Positions 1 to 6,196 are shown, numbered from the stretch's first letter. The stretch: 6,328 bases of DNA from an uncultured Ruminococcus sp. (GCA_902773395.1 CACYEJ010000201.1:1-6328), one strand, 5' to 3'. Numbers and translations: made by a program. Notes: generated from the sequence alone by a model not told the origin.

Positions 1-15
1 AGTTTATTTCTCTTT

Positions 16-76
16 GCTGATTTGTTTCGTCAGCGACGGGGCTCTGCCCTCGACCCGCAAACTTTTGAAAAAGTTT
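16..76 (+). other. Hairpin-rich leader block before ribBA
   Basis: Three short inverted repeats follow one another: GCTGA (16-20) with TCAGC (30-34), GGGC (39-42) with GCCC (46-49) around a 3-base loop, and AAACTTTT (59-66) with AAAAGTTT (69-76). None is followed by a T-tract, so they do not look like simple terminators. The G+C-rich stretch in otherwise AT-rich DNA resembles intergenic repeats I remember from Ruminococcus-type genomes, but that is memory and was not checked. It may be the tail of a repeat whose left part lies outside the window. No coding sequence is seen before 142. Confidence 0.45.
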
Positions 77-93
77 GATCAAAACTTTAAAAT
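65..93 (+). promoter_or_regulatory. Candidate promoter of the rib operon
   Basis: TTGAAA (65-70) and TAAAAT (88-93) are separated by exactly 17 bases and match the sigma-A consensus at four or five of six positions each. Transcription would start near 100, leaving a leader of about 40 bases, too short for an FMN riboswitch. The -35 box sits inside the 59-76 hairpin, and the -10 box sits inside the stretch that resembles the right end of the 2571-2754 element. Transcription could also read in from genes before the window. Confidence 0.45.
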
Positions 94-116
94 GCTAAAT
101 CTTTAATTTAAATATA
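74..116 (+). repeat. Right-end-like fragment of the MITE-like element
   Basis: Bases 74-104 match 2709-2739 at 29 of 31 positions, starting with TTTGATCAAAACTTTAA and continuing through ATGCTA and ATCTTT. The following bases to TATA at 113-116 align loosely with the terminal inverted repeat at 2729-2754, about three bases shorter. The left part of the element is not present here. It is either a decayed remnant or a related element that shares the same right end. It overlaps the putative ribBA -10 box. Confidence 0.6.
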
Positions 117-141
117 ACATAAAAAAAGGAGGACTTTACAA

Positions 142-1362
142 ATGAGATTCAAATACAACACAATCCCCGAAGCGCTTGGAGCGCTCAAATCCGGCAAGCT
201 CATTCTCTGCACCGACGACCCCGACAGAGAAAATGAGGGCGATTTGATATGCGCGGCTCAGTTTGCCACTACCGAAAATGTCAACTTTATGGCTACTCAC
301 GCCAGAGGTTTGATTTGTACCCCGATGTCTGCCGAAATTGCTAAACGGCTTAATCTGCCGCAAATGGTTTCCGAAAATACCGACAACCACAGCACAGCCT
401 TCACCGTGTCTATTGACCACGTAGAAACAACTACAGGCATTTCCGCCGCCGAAAGAGGCTTCACCTGCCGCGCTTGCGCCGACCCGAACACAAAGCCGGA
501 GCAGCTTCGCCGTCCCGGTCACGTGTTTCCTCTTACCGCGCGCAAAGGCGGCGTACTCGTTCGCAGCGGTCACACAGAGGCTACCGTGGATTTGTGCCGT
601 CTTGCCGGCTTGGAGGAATGCGGTCTTTGCTGCGAGATTATGCGTGATGACGGCACGATGATGCGTACACCTGAGCTTCAGGAAATGGCTGTCAAATTTG
701 ACCTCTGCTTTATCACCATAAAGGATTTGCAGGATTATCTTCGCCGACACGAGAACCATATGCAGCAGCACGCTTGCGCTAAGCTTCCGACTGCTTACGG
801 AGATTTTCAGATTTACGGCTTTGTCAACGACATTACGGGAGAACATCATGTCGCTTTGGTTTGCGGCGATATCGGCGACGGAGAAAATATCCTCTGCCGC
901 GTACATTCCGAATGTTTGACAGGCGACGTCTTTGGTTCGGCTCGCTGCGACTGCGGCGAACAGCTTCACACCGCCATGAAAATGATTCAGGAGGAGGGTC
1001 GTGGAATAATTCTCTATATGCGGCAGGAGGGTCGTGGAATAGGTCTTATCAATAAGCTCCGCGCCTATGAACTTCAAGAACACGGACGTGACACGGTTGA
1101 CGCTAATATTGAGCTTGGATTTGCGCCGGATCTTCGTGAGTACTGGAGCGGCGCTCAGATTTTACAGAATCTCGGAGTAAAATCACTTCGTCTGCTCACC
1201 AATAATCCCAGCAAGATTTACGGATTGGACGGCTTTGACTTTACTATCAAAGAACGTATCCCGATTGAGATTGCCCCCGGCAAGTACGACAAGCTCTACT
1301 TGAAAACAAAAAAAGACAGAATGGGTCATATTTTCAACGACATTAATTTACAAGACGATTAA
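142..1362 (+). CDS. ribBA: Bifunctional 3,4-dihydroxy-2-butanone-4-phosphate synthase / GTP cyclohydrolase II
   Basis: This 406-residue cytoplasmic enzyme catalyses both entry reactions of riboflavin synthesis: ribulose 5-phosphate to the four-carbon DHBP plus formate, and GTP to 2,5-diamino-6-ribosylamino-pyrimidinone phosphate. The N-terminal RibB half (about 1-200) carries [11 protein letters not shown] at 25-35, TAFTVSID at 85-92, RPGHVFPL at 124-131 and SGHTEA at 142-147, with His144 in the conserved GHTEA. The C-terminal RibA half (about 205-400) carries RVHSEC and RCDC, giving the three zinc ligands Cys258, Cys269 and Cys271. It also has RQEGRGIGL at 294-302 and the TNNPSK motif at 353-358. 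Length and all signature motifs are normal, so both activities are expected. The ATG has a strong AAGGAGGA site at 126-133. It is the first rib gene visible here, with ribH 24 bases downstream. A 17-base direct repeat at 992-1008 and 1025-1041 encodes two family-conserved GRG-type motifs and needs no special explanation. Confidence 0.98.
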   Translation: MRFKYNTIPEALGALKSGKLILCTDDPDRENEGDLICAAQFATTENVNFMATHARGLICTPMSAEIAKRLNLPQMVSENTDNHSTAFTVSIDHVETTTGISAAERGFTCRACADPNTKPEQLRRPGHVFPLTARKGGVLVRSGHTEATVDLCRLAGLEECGLCCEIMRDDGTMMRTPELQEMAVKFDLCFITIKDLQDYLRRHENHMQQHACAKLPTAYGDFQIYGFVNDITGEHHVALVCGDIGDGENILCRVHSECLTGDVFGSARCDCGEQLHTAMKMIQEEGRGIILYMRQEGRGIGLINKLRAYELQEHGRDTVDANIELGFAPDLREYWSGAQILQNLGVKSLRLLTNNPSKIYGLDGFDFTIKERIPIEIAPGKYDKLYLKTKKDRMGHIFNDINLQDD

Positions 1363-1386
1363 TATATTATCAGGAGGAACAATACT

Positions 1387-1857
1387 ATGAACATCAATTT
1401 TTTAGAGGGTAAAGTAGTCGCGCCGGAGGGAATGAAAGTAGGCATTATCGCTTCAAGATTCAACAGCTTTATTGTTGAGAAACTGCTTGACGGCGCTGTT
1501 GACGGTCTTGTTCGTCACGGTGTGGACGAGAAAAACATCGACGCCGCTTGGGTACCCGGCGCTTTCGAGATTCCCATTGTTGCTCAGAAAATGGCTGAAA
1601 GCGGAAAGTATGACGCTGTTATCTGTGTTGGCGCAGTAATCAGAGGCTCTACCTCGCACTATGAGCTTGTTATCAACGAAACTACAAAGGGCATTGCGCA
1701 GGTTGGTTTGAAGAGCGGTATCCCCGTTCTGTTCGGCGTAATCGCTACCGAGAATATCGAGCAGGCTATTGAGCGTTCCGGAACTAAAGCAGGCAACAAG
1801 GGCTATGACTGCGCGTTGTCAGCAATTGAAATGGTCAACCTTATGAAGCAGATGTAA
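1387..1857 (+). CDS. ribH: 6,7-dimethyl-8-ribityllumazine synthase
   Basis: This 156-residue enzyme condenses 5-amino-6-ribitylaminouracil with the DHBP made by RibBA, giving lumazine, the direct precursor of riboflavin. Length and fold signatures are those of the family: SRFN at 23-26, whose Phe stacks on the pyrimidine; PGAFEIP at 57-63; the GAVIRG loop with T89, H91, Y92 and E93 at 82-93, with His91 as the expected catalytic base; and FGV followed by the [13 protein letters not shown] phosphate-binding segment at about 127-139. Family members assemble into pentamers or 60-subunit shells; nothing here tells which. The ATG has AGGAGGA at 1372-1378 with an 8-base spacer. It lies 24 bases after ribBA and 4 bases before the HAD gene, so co-transcription is very likely. 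Confidence 0.98.
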   Translation: MNINFLEGKVVAPEGMKVGIIASRFNSFIVEKLLDGAVDGLVRHGVDEKNIDAAWVPGAFEIPIVAQKMAESGKYDAVICVGAVIRGSTSHYELVINETTKGIAQVGLKSGIPVLFGVIATENIEQAIERSGTKAGNKGYDCALSAIEMVNLMKQM

Positions 1858-1861
1858 AATT

Positions 1862-2512
1862 ATGGTTCTGATTTTTGACTACGACGGCACACTTCACAAC
1901 ACGGCTCACCTGTACGGCTGCGCTTTCCGCCGCGCATATGAGCGGCTTGTTGCCGACGGCTATGCAGAGAAGCGTTATTATTCAGATGAGGAAATGTCAA
2001 GATATCTCGGTATGACAGCAGATGAAATGTGGCAGAGCTTCATGCCCGACTTGCCGCCCGACATCATGAAACGCACTGCCAATGAAGTCGGACGTGAAAT
2101 GGTTAATCTGATTTCCGAGGGAGCGGCGGTACTGTATGACGGCATTGAGGAAGCTCTCTCCTCGCTTAAAGACAGCGGTTATACTATGGTAATACTCTCC
2201 AACTGCCACGATGAATATTTGCAGGCTCACAGAAATTATTTTAGGCTTGACAGGTGGTTTGACGGATATTACGCCGCTGAAAAATTTGGATATATTCCAA
2301 AAGAGAATATTTTCCAATTTATACAAAGAGATTTCCCCGATGAAAAATATATTGTCATCGGGGACAGAGAATCCGATTTTAGAGTTGGTACTGCAAACGG
2401 TCTGAAAACTGTGGGGTGTGCTTACGGCTTTGGGAATGAGCGTGAATTGAGTATTTGTAATAAAGTCATTTATTCTCCAAAGGAGCTTTTGGGGATAATA
2501 AAAATGTTGTAA
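1862..2512 (+). CDS. HAD-superfamily phosphatase, candidate riboflavin-pathway pyrimidine phosphatase
   Basis: A 216-residue haloacid-dehalogenase hydrolase. Motif I is DYDGTL at 6-11, with Asp6 as expected nucleophile and Asp8 as acid/base. Motif II is ILSN at 111-114 (Ser113). Motif III is probably Lys147 in GYIPKENIF, although Lys141 is possible. Motif IV is GDRESD at 167-172. The helical stretch between motifs I and II (about 15-85) is the size of a C1 cap, so it belongs with the phosphoglycolate-phosphatase-like HADs. The start is the ATG 4 bases after the ribH stop. No good Shine-Dalgarno site is present, which suggests translational coupling to ribH. In riboflavin synthesis the phosphate of 5-amino-6-ribitylamino-uracil phosphate must be removed before RibH acts, and HAD enzymes such as E. 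coli YigB do this. The position directly after ribH makes that role plausible, but the substrate is inference; a general sugar-phosphate or phosphoglycolate phosphatase remains possible. Confidence 0.88.
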   Translation: MVLIFDYDGTLHNTAHLYGCAFRRAYERLVADGYAEKRYYSDEEMSRYLGMTADEMWQSFMPDLPPDIMKRTANEVGREMVNLISEGAAVLYDGIEEALSSLKDSGYTMVILSNCHDEYLQAHRNYFRLDRWFDGYYAAEKFGYIPKENIFQFIQRDFPDEKYIVIGDRESDFRVGTANGLKTVGCAYGFGNERELSICNKVIYSPKELLGIIKML

Positions 2513-2555
2513 AAAAACTCCCGAAACAGATAGGTTTCTGTTTTGGGAGTTTTTT
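2512..2555 (+). terminator. Rho-independent terminator of the rib operon, probably bidirectional
   Basis: Arms at 2512-2530 and 2537-2555 pair over 19 positions with a single G-T wobble around a 6-base loop. The G+C part is CTCCC/GGGAG. On the plus strand the hairpin ends in six T's (2550-2555). On the minus strand the A-run at 2511-2517 becomes seven T's, so the same hairpin could also stop the convergent kinase operon. The left arm starts on the last base of the HAD stop codon. Confidence 0.93.
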
Positions 2556-2570
2556 ACTTGATGTGTTGTT

Positions 2571-2754
2571 TATACTCGAAAGCGTTAAGATTTAGCGCTT
2601 ATCATTCTCAGACCGGCAATTCGCAGGCTCTTGCCTGTTTTTGTTTTAATCGAAAGTTTTTTATTATGGGATTGTTTTTAATTTTTTGATAACTTGATCT
2701 ATCAAAATTTTGATCAAAACTTTAATATGCTAGATCTTTTAGATTTTGAGTATA
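2571..2754 (+). mobile_element. MITE-like non-coding element, complete copy A
   Basis: The ends form terminal inverted repeats: 2571-2596 and the reverse complement of 2729-2754 agree at 20 of 26 positions, beginning with seven identical bases (TATACTC). The left boundary is supported by the second copy at 6197, which shares its first 26 bases exactly and then about 40 of 45, while sequence before TATACTC differs between copies. The outermost TA on each side could be a TA target duplication, as with IS630/Tc1-mariner-type elements; this is inference. There is no open reading frame. Inside lie a CAGGC-TCTT-GCCTG hairpin followed by T's (2624-2642) and a TTTTGAT/ATCAAAA inverted repeat near 2684-2707. 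I do not recognise a named family. Confidence 0.72.
2624..2647 (+). terminator. Weak terminator-like hairpin inside element copy A
   Basis: CAGGC (2624-2628) and GCCTG (2633-2637) pair perfectly over 5 bp around a TCTT loop and are followed by TTTTTGTTTT. The stem is short, so strength is uncertain. In copy B the corresponding left arm has one base change that breaks a pair, although a shifted GCAAG/CTTGC pairing is possible. Both copies keep the T-tract. Confidence 0.4.
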
Positions 2755-2759
2755 AAAAA

Positions 2760-4061
2760 TTAATTCCCCCTTAATTCAATTCTTCCCTCGCAATTTCCAA
2801 AATCAATGCTATCCGTTTTTACTATAATCAGCACCTTTCCGCTTGGCAAAATATTCGTCTTTCCGTCCTTTGTAACGACTGTCCAATTATTTACGGTGAG
2901 ATTTTTTATTCCCCAAATATCGGGGCGGTTGTGGCTTCTGATTACTAAACCGTCGGTAATCGAATAATCATCGCTGTCCTCATCAGTATGACAGCGGTAC
3001 AGCTTATTTCCCGGAAATAAAGCCACCTTGTATTTCTTCGTCAAAAGAAGCGGCGGACGTGGAATCTTTATTCCGCAGTTGATACAATTGGAATCCGCCG
3101 CATTTAAATCGAGAAATGTTTCTCCGCCGCATGGACATTCTACGATACAGTCACGCAGACGTGTAAAAGCAATCTGCCAATCATTGTCTGTTGGTCTTGC
3201 GGTATCTCCGTGCAGACATTCCTGCGAAAATGCCTTCGTAAATTTCTCACGAATGAATTTAGGGTAAAATTTCCAAAGCTTAATTACATTACAGTGAACG
3301 CCCCTCACGGGAAGATTGCTGTTATCGTTCGGATCATATATAAACAGCGGCGCTTTGCCGTAGAATTTCTGCTCCAGCTCTTCTGTAAGACACGGGCAAA
3401 GCGTACGCTTTCCCTCAAGAGGGTGGTCAAGAAAAAGCAGTCTGAAAAGAATTACCGCAAGCGAAAAACGGTCTGTCATAATATCGGGCGACTTGATGTT
3501 TCGCACAACCTCAGGCGCCATATAGCGAGCTTTTCCGGCAATTCCCAGACTTTCGCCGTATGGCGCAACGTTGTCGGTGTCGCATATAAGCACATCACCG
3601 TTTTTTGGGTTTATAAAGAAATTTCCATCGTTTAAATCTTGATACGAAAAGCCCTTTCGATGAAGCTCTCTGAATCCGTTCGTAATATTCAGCGCCGCAT
3701 TCACAACAACCGAGATAGACGGGAACTTTTCCTTTGTGAGCAAAAAGTCGGAGAAGCACCTGTACTCCTCCGGCACAAGCTCCATGACATAGCCAAACTC
3801 CCCGTCAATAATTTCCGACAGGTATTTCGGCCATATAAACGCCGAAGTAGGCGCTCCCTGTTCGATGTTGTTTGAGAGGTTTGCGTAAAATTTGTCGTTC
3901 TCCTCTTCAATTTTTTTATGGTACCACTTTAAAGCATAAGGCTTATTATCTATGCTGACAAGGTACACGTTTCCCTGTCCGCCCTCACCAAGCTTATCCT
4001 TTATGTAAGCAGTCCGACCGTTTTTAAGGGCGACTGCACTGCCGATTGAAAAATTTGGCAT
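2760..4061 (-). CDS. Atypical Ser/Thr-type protein kinase with zinc-ribbon-like motif and beta-rich tail
   Basis: A 433-residue, probably soluble kinase. The N-lobe has the glycine loop LGEGGQGNVY (24-33) and ATP lysine Lys45 in YALKWY. The catalytic loop is SYQDLNDGNFFI (139-150): His-Arg is replaced by Tyr-Gln, but Asp142 and Asn147 keep the right spacing, and Asn144 stands where Ser/Thr kinases have Lys. DFG is DTD (161-163), keeping the metal-binding Asp161. MAPE (181-184) and Asp197 in DRFSLAVIL follow. The chemistry residues remain, so activity is likely. After the kinase fold come four cysteines (Cys309, Cys311, Cys326, Cys329), a zinc-ribbon-like pattern, then a beta-rich tail (about 340-433). 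From memory, kinases with this tail occur beside von Willebrand A and PP2C genes in TerY-P-type operons; none is seen here. The ATG has an AGAGGTG site at 4069-4075, 7 bases upstream. It is the last gene of the operon, 21 bases after its neighbour. Confidence 0.9.
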   Translation of the reverse strand: MPNFSIGSAVALKNGRTAYIKDKLGEGGQGNVYLVSIDNKPYALKWYHKKIEEENDKFYANLSNNIEQGAPTSAFIWPKYLSEIIDGEFGYVMELVPEEYRCFSDFLLTKEKFPSISVVVNAALNITNGFRELHRKGFSYQDLNDGNFFINPKNGDVLICDTDNVAPYGESLGIAGKARYMAPEVVRNIKSPDIMTDRFSLAVILFRLLFLDHPLEGKRTLCPCLTEELEQKFYGKAPLFIYDPNDNSNLPVRGVHCNVIKLWKFYPKFIREKFTKAFSQECLHGDTARPTDNDWQIAFTRLRDCIVECPCGGETFLDLNAADSNCINCGIKIPRPPLLLTKKYKVALFPGNKLYRCHTDEDSDDYSITDGLVIRSHNRPDIWGIKNLTVNNWTVVTKDGKTNILPSGKVLIIVKTDSIDFGNCEGRIELRGN

Positions 4062-4082
4062 TATTTTACACCTCTCCGTTTA

Positions 4083-4739
4083 TCAATAAAAATTAATTCT
4101 CTTATATTCATTTTCAGCTTCTTTTATGTACGAATAGAACTGGAGCGGATTGCCGCCAATTCCCCACAGAATATTCTCTCTGCCCTCGGTATCCCAAGTA
4201 TACAGGCTTATGAAGCCCAGCAGCTTATAGCCCTTTGCCGGCTCGTACTCTGTCCCATAAAGCACTGTCTGAGCCTGCCACGAATACGACAGTATCAGGT
4301 TGTACATAACGGGCACTTCGTCGGAATGATACAGCTCGGTTTTGCTTTCGTTCTCCAAAGCAGCGTATGTAACATACTCCTCTTCGTGAAACCATTCTAT
4401 TTTATAGAAGCCGGGGTCAAATCCGTCACGAGGCTCAAACAGCGTAAGGCTCTGAGTAGTTTCGTCGCCCTTTGCATTATAGCTGTACTCGGCATATTTT
4501 ACACGTTCGGTATCATCGCCGTAGTAATATTTCAAATTATACTTTACACTATCATAAGCTGTATATTGCTCTAGTGTCATACTCTTGTCGGACTTGACGT
4601 GCCTTGCGAGAATTCCCACTGCATCGAGCGGTGTTCTGCCCACTGAGAACATAATTGCGGCGGTAATTATTGTTACCAACAGCATAAACGGCACAACGAA
4701 CAAACCTTCTCTGAATATAGTCTTTCTCTTTTCACTCAT
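4083..4739 (-). CDS. Single-pass membrane protein of unknown function with extracytoplasmic domain
   Basis: I do not recognise this family. The preferred ATG at 4739 gives 218 residues. The reading frame opens three codons earlier at a GTG (4748), but that GTG overlaps the AGGTGG ribosome binding site at 4745-4750, which sits 5 bases before the ATG. A short basic N-terminus (residues 1-10, KRK and R) precedes one membrane segment at about 12-32. By the positive-inside rule the remaining 185 residues lie outside the cytoplasm. There is no lipobox and no clear signal-peptidase site, so it is probably an anchored protein. The outer domain is rich in Tyr, Glu and Trp and looks mainly beta, with few lysine clusters and no cysteines. 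It lies between a polytopic protein and the kinase, 18 and 21 bases away, so the three are very likely co-transcribed. A role as extracytoplasmic sensor or partner of the polytopic protein is inference. Confidence 0.82.
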   Translation of the reverse strand: MSEKRKTIFREGLFVVPFMLLVTIITAAIMFSVGRTPLDAVGILARHVKSDKSMTLEQYTAYDSVKYNLKYYYGDDTERVKYAEYSYNAKGDETTQSLTLFEPRDGFDPGFYKIEWFHEEEYVTYAALENESKTELYHSDEVPVMYNLILSYSWQAQTVLYGTEYEPAKGYKLLGFISLYTWDTEGRENILWGIGGNPLQFYSYIKEAENEYKRINFY

Positions 4740-4744
4740 ATTGC

Positions 4745-4750
4745 CCACCT
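4745..4750 (-). promoter_or_regulatory. Ribosome binding site that fixes the start at 4739
   Basis: The minus strand reads AGGTGG at 4750-4745, then five bases, then ATG (4739). The upstream in-frame GTG at 4748-4746 lies inside this site and so cannot use it. This supports the ATG start. Confidence 0.75.
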
Positions 4751-4757
4751 GCTAAAA

Positions 4758-5954
4758 CTAAACCCTCTGTATCGCATAGGCGCCCACGGTAACGGCTGCC
4801 GAGAATACAATTATTATCAAATAAGCCAAAAAGGAATTTTTCTTTGTTTCATCGAGCATTGTGCCTATTCTGCCGCTATTGAACACAATCAAAGCAGCGG
4901 CGACCATTGGAACACAATTTATCGGAGGATATCCCTTTCCGCTCCACATTACTCTAAACATCGCCGCAAGATAAAAAATCCCAACGACAATACTAAATCT
5001 GCCGGCGCTCTCGTAACGATAAAGCCGTTTAGCGGTAAGAACAGAAAACATCATTGCAAACGTTGGAGCGGCAAACTTATCGCCAAGCGGAATGTCGTAT
5101 ATCATAAACGCACCCAGCACACTGCAAAGGAGAATCAAAACCCACCCAACAGGGCACGCAATCATATAAGGTCTGCCGTCCTCGCAATCGCTTTTGCACC
5201 AGAATTGCGCAATCTTTTTTAATAAGGATTCTCTGGGAGGCTGCGGCTCTTCTGCCGGCTGCTCCTCTGCGGGAGCCTCTTCCTGCGGCGCTTCAGCCGG
5301 CTGCTCTTCTTTTGACTCGTTATTCTCGCCCTCTGCAATATCCTGCAAAAAAATCATTTCCTCTTCACCGTCCTTTTTCTCGTTACTGCTTTCGTTTATC
5401 TCTTCGGACACAGGCTCGCTGCTGTCCTGTTCGTTTTGTTGTTCCGGTTGTTGTTCGTTTTGTTGTTCGGTCTGCGGTTCGGGTTGCGGTTGGGATTGTG
5501 GTTCGGGTTGCGGTTCTTCTGTAGAATCGGAGAATTCTTCCTCTTCAAAGTCTTCTTTAACAATTATTTCTTCATCTTCGCTTTCGTCTTCCTGAACGTG
5601 GTCGAGGTCTTCGTTCTCGTCATAATTTTCTATATGTTCGAGATCACCGTCCCACAAATCTATTATCTGGTTAACGGAAAAAAGTGACTTATCAACGCTT
5701 ATCCCAAGTTCTAAAACCAATGTTCGAACTGCTTTTTTCAGATTTAACTCGTATTGGTCACGCTCGGCAACTGCCCTCTCAATTAGATCCATTGCGCCGC
5801 AATCGTACATAGCTTCAAGGCGTTTCCGCTGTTTTTTGCACTTGGGAACAACATCTGCCAAAAGAGCAAGAGTTTTGTTTCTTTCAGAAAATATATCTAT
5901 TTCCATATTCCACATTATCTGAAACAGTGCATTAAAAAAGCTGTCCTCTCCCAT
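4758..5954 (-). CDS. Polytopic membrane protein with helical head and acidic Glu/Pro/Gln linker
   Basis: A 398-residue protein of unrecognised function in three parts. Residues 1-103 are mainly helical and soluble; the pattern around LLADVVPKCKKQRKRLEAMY (31-50) and the region to about 101 recalls a small helical domain I have seen attached to bacterial kinase and chaperone-like proteins, but I cannot name it. Residues about 104-245 are a low-complexity, strongly acidic linker, including an imperfect octapeptide repeat at 150-176. Residues about 268-395 contain five predicted membrane segments (about 268-289, 293-309, 319-337, 345-360, 375-395). The basic loops KRLYRYESAGR and the 361-374 loop place the N-terminal head in the cytoplasm and the C-terminus outside. 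It is the first gene of the operon, 18 bases before the next. The ATG at 5954 is chosen because a GGTGATC site lies 5 bases upstream and a good promoter at 5996-6024. A scaffold that brings the kinase to the membrane is a possible role, not shown. Confidence 0.85.
   Translation of the reverse strand: MGEDSFFNALFQIMWNMEIDIFSERNKTLALLADVVPKCKKQRKRLEAMYDCGAMDLIERAVAERDQYELNLKKAVRTLVLELGISVDKSLFSVNQIIDLWDGDLEHIENYDENEDLDHVQEDESEDEEIIVKEDFEEEEFSDSTEEPQPEPQSQPQPEPQTEQQNEQQPEQQNEQDSSEPVSEEINESSNEKKDGEEEMIFLQDIAEGENNESKEEQPAEAPQEEAPAEEQPAEEPQPPRESLLKKIAQFWCKSDCEDGRPYMIACPVGWVLILLCSVLGAFMIYDIPLGDKFAAPTFAMMFSVLTAKRLYRYESAGRFSIVVGIFYLAAMFRVMWSGKGYPPINCVPMVAAALIVFNSGRIGTMLDETKKNSFLAYLIIIVFSAAVTVGAYAIQRV
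5427..5507 (-). repeat. Degenerate 24-base tandem repeat inside the acidic linker
   Basis: The coding strand holds about 3.4 units of 24 bases, giving octapeptides PEPQSQPQ, PEPQTEQQ, NEQQPEQQ and a partial NEQ (residues 150-176). On the plus strand a 17-base block at 5428-5444 recurs exactly at 5452-5468, and a 16-base block at 5476-5491 recurs at 5500-5515. All are spaced by 24 bases, so changes in unit number keep the reading frame. This is a likely site of length variation between strains. Confidence 0.85.
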
Positions 5955-5959
5955 TTGCC

Positions 5960-5966
5960 GATCACC
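5960..5966 (-). promoter_or_regulatory. Shifted ribosome binding site of the 5954 gene
   Basis: The minus strand reads AGGGTGATC before the start. The 7-base core GGTGATC is complementary to the GATCACC part of the 16S rRNA 3' end rather than to CCTCC alone, with 5 bases to the ATG. It differs from the AGGAGG-type sites of ribBA and ribH but is acceptable and supports the chosen start. Confidence 0.6.
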
Positions 5967-5995
5967 CTAAGAATTACAAATTTATATACAAAATA

Positions 5996-6024
5996 ATGAT
6001 AACACATTTGAAATAATTTTGCAA
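5996..6024 (-). promoter_or_regulatory. Promoter of the kinase operon, extended -10 type
   Basis: On the minus strand TTGCAA (6024-6019) is followed after exactly 17 bases by TATCAT (6001-5996), preceded by TGT to give an extended -10 (TGnTATCAT). Transcription would start near 5989, about 35 bases before the ATG at 5954. No obvious operator is seen around it. Confidence 0.7.
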
Positions 6025-6148
6025 TAAAAAAGAAAATCTTTTTATGTTTAATATTAAAAAAATTATTAACTATTAATATTTTGTAACCTTTTAACATCGC
6101 ACTTAAAATTTATATTTCCAAATGAATATTAATTCACAAATTGTTTTC

Positions 6149-6177
6149 TTGTATTATTAAAAGGAGTGTAGTATAAT
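6149..6177 (+). promoter_or_regulatory. Plus-strand promoter pointing into element copy B
   Basis: TTGTAT (6149-6154) and a perfect TATAAT (6172-6177) are 17 bases apart. Transcription would begin near 6184, 13 bases before element copy B. No start codon with a binding site follows in the window. The transcript is therefore either a leader for a gene beyond the right edge or a short RNA ending at the hairpin and T-tract near 6249-6269. Confidence 0.55.
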
Positions 6178-6196
6178 AAAAGTATACATCTAAAAA

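Larger units (their letters stand above)
5955..6196. other. AT-rich divergent intergenic region without a gene
   Basis: With the repeat that follows, the stretch 5955-6328 has no credible coding sequence. It holds the minus-strand promoter of the kinase operon, a plus-strand promoter near 6149-6177, and a 6-base inverted repeat AGTATA (6181-6186) / TATACT (6197-6202) around 10 bases. The sequence between about 6025 and 6145 is very AT-rich with many A and T runs; nothing more specific is seen in it. Confidence 0.7.

Noticed and set aside
992..1041. 17-base direct repeat inside ribBA
   Set aside because: It encodes two GRG-type motifs that the GTP cyclohydrolase II family normally has; explained by protein sequence.
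136..1083. A 315-codon open frame on the minus strand opposite ribBA
   Set aside because: It lies fully antisense to a gene with unambiguous family motifs, has no recognisable domain, and is the usual shadow of a codon-biased gene.
4740..4748. GTG start three codons before the ATG of the 4739 gene
   Set aside because: The GTG overlaps the AGGTGG ribosome binding site that is well placed for the ATG.
5427..5515. Regularly spaced short repeats as a possible CRISPR array
   Set aside because: The 24-base units are contiguous with no spacers and encode an in-frame octapeptide repeat.
5194..5595. A Ser/Cys/Gly-rich plus-strand frame opposite the acidic linker
   Set aside because: It is the reverse complement of Glu/Gln codons of the linker; low complexity creates the long open frame.
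5915..6097. A 60-codon minus-strand frame overlapping the start of the 5954 gene and its promoter
   Set aside because: Its composition is that of AT-rich intergenic DNA (Phe, Ile, Lys, Asn), it runs through the predicted promoter, and no binding site supports it.
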